Shown here piece by piece: positions 1 to 5,202 of a DNA stretch of 6,759 nt. The position numbers and the translations under genes were made by a program. Position 1 is the stretch's first letter; the number at the start of each line of letters is the position of its first letter. The notes below the pieces were generated by a model, which saw only the letters and a list, made by a program, of their open reading frames with translations, was not told the DNA's origin and did no database searches. Source of the DNA: Methanosarcinales archaeon (GTDB lineage: Archaea; Halobacteriota; Methanosarcinia; Methanosarcinales; Methanogasteraceae); assembly GCA_030605805.1 (NCBI GenBank), contig JAUWHQ010000004.1:1-6759 (forward strand), given 5' to 3'.

Positions 1-117
1 AAATACCAGTATTGCAAACAGGTAAATTAAGATTGCAATACTCACATACACGACGAGTTTTGGAAGACTGTCGTATATCTCCCTTTTAGATTCTATTCTA
101 ACCTCTTCTTCAGTCAT
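1..117 (-). CDS. N-terminal fragment of a small membrane protein (partial, runs off left edge)
   Basis: On the minus strand an ATG at 117-115 opens a frame that stays open for 39 codons to the window edge. The first 18 residues are charged (MTEEEVRIESKREIYDSL), followed by a hydrophobic stretch from about residue 21 to 39 (LVVYVSIAILIYLFAILVF) that should be a membrane span, so the N-terminus is probably cytoplasmic. The start is supported by a GAGGTG Shine-Dalgarno (minus strand 129-124) six bases upstream of the ATG, matching the archaeal 16S tail. A possible TATA-like CTTATAG lies at about 216-210. I do not recognise the family; the visible part is too short. That it is a coding start is fairly sure, function is unknown. 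Confidence 0.6.
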   Translation of the reverse strand, partial: MTEEEVRIESKREIYDSLPKLVVYVSIAILIYLFAILVF

Positions 118-448
118 GAGACACACCTCACGTCTTGATGAACGTGTCAGATACAAGGATTGTGCGTATGGTAAGCCACGTACAACCCACCATGTAAACC
201 GCATCGCCCTATAAGTAGCCAGTATATCAGCCACGATACTTAAAACTAACCGATCTCTATGCGCCTCAGTCGGTTGCTGCGCCCATCATACGCTCGAACA
301 CTGCCACATCGGCGATCCTTTTCTCAAGTATGGCATCCCTGATCTGCGATGCCGCCGACATCGATGACTGCGCGGGCAGGGGATTTTGTAGCCAGAATTC
401 CATTTATATATGCGATCATAGATCCGATCATCCTTTATAGCTCACGTG
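118..448. other. Intergenic stretch without an intact sizeable gene
   Basis: About 330 bases lie between the end of the antiporter gene and the start of the small membrane protein gene, both on the minus strand. The half nearest the antiporter (266-431) holds two short overlapping minus-strand frames, described separately as a possible RuvA-like remnant. The half nearest the membrane protein (118-265) shows no open frame of note; it can hold the promoter and leader of that gene. No tRNA, riboswitch or strong hairpin was recognised. Confidence 0.5.
266..431 (-). pseudogene. Short broken frame resembling the RuvA N-terminus (tentative)
   Basis: Seventeen bases after the antiporter stop, a minus-strand ATG at 431, or better the ATG at 419, opens a 31-35 codon frame ending at 324. 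From 419 it begins MIAYINGILATKSPARAVID and continues VGGI. This fits the pattern at the start of the Holliday-junction protein RuvA (M-I-x-Y-[IL]-x-G-x-[LI]-x-x-K-x-P, then a hydrophobic strand ending DVGG[VI]). After GGI the frame degenerates (ADQGCHT, stop), while an overlapping frame (ATG 403, stop 266, 45 codons) then reads as a plausible amphipathic helix (RDAILEKRIADVAVFERMMG). This could be a frameshifted remnant or a genuine tiny gene in either frame. A weak Shine-Dalgarno-like GATGATC precedes the ATG at 419. RuvA is normally bacterial, so if real this would be a transferred fragment. Match judged from memory of the family only. Confidence 0.3.
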
Positions 449-2446
449 CTAATCACCCATATCTTCCGGGTTATTGAATAAACCTGTGACCCCGGCGATC
501 TTATCCGGATGTCCAATGACAACAAGCACATCGCCAGCACAGACGTGCATGCCTCCATGTGGATTGGATCGCATCTGCGAGTTCCGGCGTATTGCAAGCA
601 AGGTGACACCATATTTCTTCCTAAGCCCGATCTGATCCAGCGTCTTCCCAGCTGCGGGTGCTCCTTCAAAAACCCGCAGCGTGGCGACTTCGACATCCGG
701 AAGATGAAGTTTCAGACCTGGAAAAGGTACCGGCTCTCTTGAAATGCTTCGAAACATCTCGTAGCCATCTGACCGCACTTCAGCGATGAAGCTCTCGATT
801 TCATCTCTGGGTATGAGGTATTTCACCAGAACCCGGGTAAATATCTCCACAGATGTCTCAAACTCCTCAGGGACGACGTCGTCAGCTCCCAGTTCATACA
901 GTGGCTTCATCTCCTGGAGATAGCGTGTTCTTACAATGATATGAACCTTCGGGTTAAGTCTCCGGGCGATTGCGGTAATTCTGCGGGTTGCTGCGGGGTC
1001 GGAGATGGCTATCACCACAATTCTTGCATCCCTGATGTCCGCGTGCTGAAATACCGCCTCATGGGTTGCATCGCCATAATAGATTGGGACACCTTTTTTT
1101 TGTTCTGTCATCACCATCTCCGGGTCCATTTCAACGATCACATGAGGGATACCTGCGACCCTGGCAGCCCGTGCTACATTTCTACCGTTTGCGCCAAATC
1201 CGATGATGATGAGGTGATCTTTTTTGCGAGCACGTTTTATCTCATGCACAGGATACAAGCCTGATATCAACCTTTCAGGCAGTGGTAACCGCATGGCAAG
1301 GTCTGCTATGCGAGGTGCCAGTGCTATGCAAAATGGTGTCGCAGCCATCGTGAGTACAGAGACGGTCAGAAAAAACTGGTAAATATCCCCGGCAAGCAAA
1401 CCATATTCGACGCCGGTCCTTGAGAGGATGAAGGAGAATTCACCGACCTGACAGAGTGCGAGTCCCACTAAAATCGTAGTACGGAGTGGAAATCCGAGTA
1501 AAAAAGCTACAAAACAAGCGATGCTGGCTTTTAATGCCAGAAAGCAGAGAACAATCAGCAAAATGAGTCCAGACTGATGGAAAAGAAAATCGAGATCCAG
1601 CAACATGCCAATAGAGACAAAGAAGAAGCTCATAAAGACATCACGGAAGGGTAGGACATTGCCGAGTGCGTGATGGCTGTATTCTGATTCAGAGATGATC
1701 AAGCCTGCCAGAAATGCACCCAGTGCAAGGGAGAGTCCCATACTGGAGGTCAGCCACACAACTGCGAGGCATATCATAAAAACGCTCAGCAGAAACAGTT
1801 CCCGGCTCCGCGTCCTTGCGATCTGGTACAATGCATAAGGCACAATCCATCTGGCGCCAACGATCACCAGCAGGATGATGCCGGTTCCTTTTGCCACAAG
1901 GATGATGAGGGACTCACCCAGATCCCCGGTTGCTCCAGCCAGTATAGGCGTAAACAACATCATCGGAACGATGATAACATCCTGGAAGAGCAGGATGCCA
2001 AGCGTTGCTCGCCCGTGGGGGCTGTCAATTTCAGCCCTCTCCTGGATGAGCTTGAGCACGATTGCCGTGCTGCTGAGGGCTATAAGAAATCCTATGAAGA
2101 TCGATTCACCGAATGCGGGACCGATTTGCATGGCTATGAAAAAAACGATCACGACGGTTATCAGCACCTGGAGCGAGCCGCCCAGCAGGATCGATCTCTT
2201 GATCTGTAACATGCGTTTTAATGAGAACTCGAGTCCGATGGCAAAGAGCAGAAGTACAACCCCGATCTCAGCCAGAATTTCAACTTCATGAACAGCTTCT
2301 ACAAGTCCAAGTCCGTGAGGTCCTGCCAGTATCCCGGTCAGGAGAAATCCCACGATTGCCGGTACCCGGATCAGATGGAATATGAAGAGTACAGCGATGG
2401 AGAGTCCGAATATGATGACAATGTCATTCAGTAACGGTATTTCCAT
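449..2446 (-). CDS. Kef-type monovalent cation/proton antiporter with TrkA-N and TrkA-C domains (CPA2 family)
   Basis: A 665-residue membrane antiporter that would exchange K+ or Na+ for H+ across the cytoplasmic membrane. Residues about 8-385 form the hydrophobic Na+/H+ exchanger domain with 12 or so spans. The CPA2 hallmarks are visible: LTGILAGPHGLG (36-47), ALSSTAIVLKL (123-133) and the ion-site pair Q155-D156 in LLFQDVIIVP, the Kef-like QD rather than the NapA-like DD. A linker (386-410) leads to a TrkA-N/RCK Rossmann domain (about 411-530) with GFGANG (416-421), the acidic E439 expected to hold the NAD ribose, and YGDAT (457-461). A TrkA-C domain follows (about 583-655). Length and order are typical for KefB/KefC-like proteins, so it looks intact. 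ATG 2446 begins exactly at the first span, with no clear Shine-Dalgarno, so the transcript may be leaderless. It lies 55 bases downstream of the PIN gene on the same strand. Ion specificity cannot be read from sequence. Confidence 0.92.
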   Translation of the reverse strand: MEIPLLNDIVIIFGLSIAVLFIFHLIRVPAIVGFLLTGILAGPHGLGLVEAVHEVEILAEIGVVLLLFAIGLEFSLKRMLQIKRSILLGGSLQVLITVVIVFFIAMQIGPAFGESIFIGFLIALSSTAIVLKLIQERAEIDSPHGRATLGILLFQDVIIVPMMLFTPILAGATGDLGESLIILVAKGTGIILLVIVGARWIVPYALYQIARTRSRELFLLSVFMICLAVVWLTSSMGLSLALGAFLAGLIISESEYSHHALGNVLPFRDVFMSFFFVSIGMLLDLDFLFHQSGLILLIVLCFLALKASIACFVAFLLGFPLRTTILVGLALCQVGEFSFILSRTGVEYGLLAGDIYQFFLTVSVLTMAATPFCIALAPRIADLAMRLPLPERLISGLYPVHEIKRARKKDHLIIIGFGANGRNVARAARVAGIPHVIVEMDPEMVMTEQKKGVPIYYGDATHEAVFQHADIRDARIVVIAISDPAATRRITAIARRLNPKVHIIVRTRYLQEMKPLYELGADDVVPEEFETSVEIFTRVLVKYLIPRDEIESFIAEVRSDGYEMFRSISREPVPFPGLKLHLPDVEVATLRVFEGAPAAGKTLDQIGLRKKYGVTLLAIRRNSQMRSNPHGGMHVCAGDVLVVIGHPDKIAGVTGLFNNPEDMGD

Positions 2447-2471
2447 ATACTAACATGCGCTTGGTTTCATA

Positions 2472-2486
2472 TTGAACGTTGTTCAA
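2472..2486. promoter_or_regulatory. Perfect 6-3-6 dyad upstream of the antiporter gene, possible operator
   Basis: The sequence TTGAAC-gtt-GTTCAA is a perfect inverted repeat in the 55-base gap between the PIN gene and the antiporter gene. On the minus strand it overlaps a weak TATA-like CAATATGAA lying 22-30 bases before the antiporter ATG, where the box of a leaderless archaeal promoter would sit. It is not followed by a T-run, so it does not look like a terminator. A regulator binding here could control the antiporter independently of the upstream pair. The dyad is seen directly; operator function is inferred. Confidence 0.35.
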
Positions 2487-2501
2487 CCTCGATCCGCGCA
2501 A

Positions 2502-2978
2502 TCATAAAATCGAAAGCGCTTCTTTTGCATCATGAACTGTTAATTGCAGCTGATTTGTGAGATAGTGCAGGACGTCTGTGTGTTGTTCTGCCTTTTCGGT
2601 ATCACCCTTACCAAAATCACTATCCTCTGTTATGATGTATCTGTCGTTTCTTGTTTCGAGTGCCAGAGCAACGAGGATGCGATCGACTTCTCCTGTGAAG
2701 CCCATACCAATCAATGTTTCATAGATTTTTTTGTAGTTTCTATCCAGATCAATGGGTATGTAATGAATCCCATTCTCTTTGCTCCCCATCACTGTGTACC
2801 ATTTTTCAAATAGCTCACGTCCTCCGGCATTACGCCGATATTCACTCGACAATCTTTTTCCAGTGTCGTGCAATATTCCGTGATTCGCATCATCGCGGAT
2901 TCTCGACAGTACTCCAATACAATCCCAATTATAATCACATGCCTTGCAAATTATATTAGTATCAAGCGCTATTTTCAC
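2502..2978 (-). CDS. PIN-domain nuclease, partner of the upstream AAA ATPase
   Basis: A 158-residue protein with the acidic residues of a PIN-fold, Mg2+-dependent nuclease: D6 in the first strand (KIALDTNI), E46 (SSEYRR), D99 (GEVDRILVALALE) and D119/D121 after the last core strand (IITEDSDFGK). PIN proteins usually cleave RNA; the substrate here is unknown. The frame can start at TTG 2984, overlapping the ATPase stop by three bases, or at GTG 2978. I chose GTG because a GAGGAG Shine-Dalgarno (2992-2987) lies 8 bases before it but only 2 before the TTG; GTG also puts the first PIN strand at the N-terminus as usual. Either way the gene is translationally coupled to the ATPase. No antitoxin-sized gene flanks it as in VapBC, so the ATPase is the likelier controlling partner. 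All four acidic positions are kept, so it should be active. The fold is fairly sure; the biological role is inferred. Confidence 0.82.
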   Translation of the reverse strand: MKIALDTNIICKACDYNWDCIGVLSRIRDDANHGILHDTGKRLSSEYRRNAGGRELFEKWYTVMGSKENGIHYIPIDLDRNYKKIYETLIGMGFTGEVDRILVALALETRNDRYIITEDSDFGKGDTEKAEQHTDVLHYLTNQLQLTVHDAKEALSIL

Positions 2979-2980
2979 AC

Positions 2981-4306
2981 TCAAGTCTCCTCAGCATGTC
3001 TTTTTGCGATTTCTTCGGTTATTCGCATCGTCTCCTCAAAGTCATCAGAGAAAAACGTCTTGAATCCTTCCGGGACATTCACCATCTGCCCGTAATCATC
3101 CAGTTCGATTCTCGAAATCACACTCTCGCCATCCTTCCACTCGATGAAATATATCCCAACCATTTCCTTTTTGATCTTCTGCTCGGCGATGCGCCTCCGC
3201 AGCCGGAGCATCAGGTGTTCGCTATGTGTCTCTATGATCAGGAACTTTTTTTGTTCTGCAAGCGCAATGAACAGGTCCCCGAGATTTGCCTGTGCGCGTG
3301 GATGAAGGTGGATTTCCGGTTGTTCCAATAGAATGGTCTGCTCCTCTTCTGCAACATATCCCTGAATCAAAAAAGGAAGAAGTTGCGAGATTCCAAATCC
3401 AACATCCTTTAGGTTGATCTGTATGCCTGATTCATCATTGAGCATCAGGTGCGCCATCCCGCCCTTTAAAACATCCCATTCAAGCACATAACCCATTCTC
3501 TTAAGCCATTGGTTCACATCATCGATTAGATTTATTGAACTTGCACTATATTTATCTAAAAAGAGAATCTTCAGCGCATCACGTCCATCACGCCCGACAT
3601 CCGATGGAGTTTCGCCTGTGAATTGATATGTGCGCTCTGGTTCCTGACGAAGTGGACCTATATGGATGATATTCGATAAATCACTGAGGATATGAGGTGC
3701 TATATCACTTCCCAGTTCAGCCAGTTCATTCAGTAGTATATCGTCAGGTTCTTCTTTCGTCTTGCTGGACGGTATACCGGGTAGGAAATTATACCAACCA
3801 ATGCTTATATTTTCTGGTACCTCGAACAAATCTGATTTAAAAATCATCTTCGCGGTGAGCGAGGTCGATCTCTTTCGCATACTCAAAATACATTTTTTAT
3901 CAGAATCCCGTACTATATCAAACCCGATTACTACATTAGCTCTCCGTTTTTTATTGTAAGCCACTTTTATAGACAGTATCACCGAATCTCTTCTGTTTAA
4001 ACCAAATTCTGAAAAATCTTTCTCGACTTCTACATCAAATGAAAATACCATCGGCTTTTTCATATCTACTTCGTGTCGAAACACCGCATCCTCGAAACTG
4101 CCGATATCAATGCCCTTCTTGGCATAAAAAACAAAAGGATTCTCATAAGTCATATCATCAAGACTCTGCTTCAGCATCAATATAGCATTAAGAAAAGCAC
4201 TCTTACCAGACGAGTTTGCGCCCAGCAGCAGTATTATCGGTGCTCGCAGGTCGATCCATCCGGAATCCCGGTAACCTTTGAATCTCTGTAATCGAATCGC
4301 TTTCAT
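2981..4306 (-). CDS. AAA family ATPase of the AAA_21/DUF3696 type (ABC-like, OLD/RecF-related)
   Basis: A 441-residue soluble ATPase of the SMC/RecF/OLD-like ABC class. It starts in the usual way (MKAIRLQRFKGYRD) and carries Walker A GANSSGKS (29-36), a conserved middle element IGPLRQEPERTYQF (216-229), a signature-like GFGISQLLP (303-311), Walker B TILLEQPE (324-331) with its acidic residues followed by IHLHPRAQ, and an H-loop ETHSEH (359-364). The tail (about 385-430: FIEWKDGES... LDDYGQMVNVPEGFKTFF) matches the DUF3696 C-terminal motif. No nuclease motif (TOPRIM or HNH) is fused to it; the nuclease is the separate PIN protein encoded next. Such ATPases typically act as sensors or gates for a partner effector, as known for Septu, PARIS and OLD-type systems; applying that here is inference. 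The ATG at 4306 follows a purine-rich leader (AAGAAAAAGAGATA) and a TATA-like box. The gene is noticeably A+T-richer than the 4738-6132 pair. Confidence 0.88.
   Translation of the reverse strand: MKAIRLQRFKGYRDSGWIDLRAPIILLLGANSSGKSAFLNAILMLKQSLDDMTYENPFVFYAKKGIDIGSFEDAVFRHEVDMKKPMVFSFDVEVEKDFSEFGLNRRDSVILSIKVAYNKKRRANVVIGFDIVRDSDKKCILSMRKRSTSLTAKMIFKSDLFEVPENISIGWYNFLPGIPSSKTKEEPDDILLNELAELGSDIAPHILSDLSNIIHIGPLRQEPERTYQFTGETPSDVGRDGRDALKILFLDKYSASSINLIDDVNQWLKRMGYVLEWDVLKGGMAHLMLNDESGIQINLKDVGFGISQLLPFLIQGYVAEEEQTILLEQPEIHLHPRAQANLGDLFIALAEQKKFLIIETHSEHLMLRLRRRIAEQKIKKEMVGIYFIEWKDGESVISRIELDDYGQMVNVPEGFKTFFSDDFEETMRITEEIAKRHAEET
2987..2992 (-). promoter_or_regulatory. Shine-Dalgarno GAGGAG for the PIN gene, inside the ATPase gene
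   Basis: On the minus strand GAGGAG lies within the last sense codons of the ATPase. It is 8 bases from GTG 2978 and 2 bases from TTG 2984, which favours the GTG start and indicates translational coupling of the pair. Confidence 0.6.
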
Positions 4307-4338
4307 CGTATCTCTTTTTCTTGTAGGTGTCTATCTGT

Positions 4339-4350
4339 GTTATATTTTTT
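4339..4350 (-). promoter_or_regulatory. TATA-like box for the ATPase-PIN operon
   Basis: The minus strand reads AAAAAATATAAC here, preceded by GAAC in the position of a BRE. An initiation point about 25 bases downstream would fall near 4320, giving a leader of about 14 bases before the ATPase ATG at 4306. This fits archaeal promoter geometry. The box overlaps the final codon and stop of the decayed transporter gene. Assigned by pattern only. Confidence 0.45.
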
Positions 4351-4739
4351 GTTCAATTCCTCTTCTCCCTGCAATCACAAACAGCCCCGCCGCCAAAAAC
4401 CCGATCGCTGCGCCGTACAGGAATGTGACGCTCGGGTCGTATTCCCACAACACCCCGGCAACAACACTTGCCGGAAGCGTCGCAATTCCGATCATCGTAT
4501 GGAGCACACCAAGCGCTGTTCCACGCAAGTCCGGTTCCACAAAGTCAGATGCATAAGCGTGCTTGCGTGCCATCGACCAGTGCCTTGAACACACCACTCC
4601 GTAACCAACCATTTTATGTGTCAGGCTCCATGACTCCAAAACCCGAGGTGGCATTTATGTTGTGCCGCCAGAACATATAACCAACGGTAACCAAAACGAT
4701 ACTCAATTGAAGTACACCGGCAAACACTTGAGATAACAT
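4340..4739 (-). pseudogene. Decayed C-terminal part of an MFS transporter
   Basis: The end of the region (4561-4340) encodes the last two spans of a major facilitator permease: AYASDFVEPDLRGTALG, HTMIGIATLPASVVAGVLWE, then FLYGAAIGFLAAGLFVIAG. The residues that should come just before, YGVFKALVDGTQ-like, are present only in another frame (GVFKALVDGTQ, about 4595-4563), so an extra base at about 4562 shifts the frame. That second frame is also interrupted by a stop at 4616-4614. Upstream of the stop it continues as a hydrophobic stretch (VFAGVLQLSIVLVTVGYMFW) back to about 4739, where it meets the start of the oppositely oriented phosphatase gene. At least two disabling lesions and the loss of the N-terminal two thirds (MFS proteins have about 400 residues) show it is not functional. 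The 104-codon frame opening at ATG 4654 is an artefact of the frameshift. Confidence 0.75.
4673..4680 (+). promoter_or_regulatory. Possible TATA-like box for the phosphatase/GXGXG pair
   Basis: ACATATAA lies about 58 bases before the ATG at 4738. Initiation about 25 bases downstream would leave a leader near 35 bases. There is no strong Shine-Dalgarno before the ATG (only TTGAGATAAC). Weak pattern-based call inside the decayed transporter gene. Confidence 0.25.
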
Positions 4740-5202
4740 GGCAGAGAACCGAGACATCCTTGGGATACTTGAGATGCGCGGCATCACCGTTGCCGTGCTC
4801 ACGGATACGGCGATGGAGATGTATGTCCCGCATCCCGGAATAGAGACCGAGGAGCTTGCAAGAGACGTATTCGGGCGTGAACTGAATTTTGCATTATCCG
4901 ATCCGAATCTGTGCATACTGCTGTATGCGGCGGTTCTTCTCGAAGAAGAGGGTGCAGGCGGCAGATTGCCCGGTATATCTGCATCCGTTTATGAGCGTGA
5001 TCCTGTTTTTCTGATTGCGGATGAGGTTATAGGAATCGCGATTGCAAAGTACATCGGTGGATATAAGGGCATGTTCGAGTTTACGAGGTTCGATCAGAAC
5101 AAACCTGGAGTTCTCAGCGAACTTGGACCGTTTATGGACGATGCCATCGCAGGGCTCATCGGCGGAGTCTCTTCCAACATGTATTCAAGGAGCCTAATGT
5201 AG
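4738..5202 (+). CDS. cobZ: PgpA-family phosphatase, probable alpha-ribazole phosphatase (CobZ type)
   Basis: A 154-residue protein of the YutG/PgpA fold. The family signature is complete: ADEVIGIAIAKY (94-105) with acidic D95/E96, RFDQNKPG (117-124), and DDAIAGLIGG (134-143), which together form the metal and phosphate site. The archaeal N-terminal half (YVPHPGIETEELA, 29-41; LSDPNLCILLYAAVLLEEEG, 53-72; LPGIS, 77-81) and the lack of membrane spans resemble CobZ of Methanosarcina mazei rather than bacterial membrane PgpA. CobZ removes the phosphate from alpha-ribazole-5'-phosphate in nucleotide-loop assembly of cobamides, the cofactor methanogens need for methyl transfer. Other cobamide genes are not in this window, so the substrate is inferred, and a phosphatidylglycerol-type phosphatase role is the main alternative. 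The stop codon is directly followed by the ATG of the GXGXG gene, so the two are co-translated. The chosen ATG overlaps the end of the decayed transporter; M13 (4774) is a less likely alternative start. Confidence 0.8.
   Translation: MAENRDILGILEMRGITVAVLTDTAMEMYVPHPGIETEELARDVFGRELNFALSDPNLCILLYAAVLLEEEGAGGRLPGISASVYERDPVFLIADEVIGIAIAKYIGGYKGMFEFTRFDQNKPGVLSELGPFMDDAIAGLIGGVSSNMYSRSLM
5187..5192 (+). promoter_or_regulatory. Shine-Dalgarno AAGGAG for the GXGXG-domain gene
   Basis: AAGGAG lies within the last codons of the phosphatase gene, 10 bases before the ATG at 5203. It supports that start and shows that the second gene is translated as part of the same transcript. Confidence 0.6.

Noticed and set aside
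438..451. Small dyad around CACGTG just after the antiporter stop, as a terminator
   Set aside because: The stem is only about four base pairs and there is no T-run on the minus strand, so it cannot be supported as a terminator.
1875..2291. 138-codon plus-strand frame opposite the antiporter
   Set aside because: Antisense shadow of conserved antiporter spans, without promoter or family features.
2502..2984. PIN gene as the toxin of a classical VapBC pair
   Set aside because: No antitoxin-sized gene with a DNA-binding N-terminus precedes it; the coupled upstream gene is a 441-residue ATPase.
4340..4654. Open frame of 104 codons starting at ATG 4654 as an intact small membrane protein
   Set aside because: Its first 30 residues are unlike a transporter while the expected conserved segment lies in another frame, so the ATG is an artefact of the frameshift in an MFS remnant.
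4614..4916. Minus-strand frame of 100 codons opposite the phosphatase gene
   Set aside because: Its 5' half is antisense to the well-supported phosphatase gene; only the part from about 4739 down belongs to the decayed transporter.
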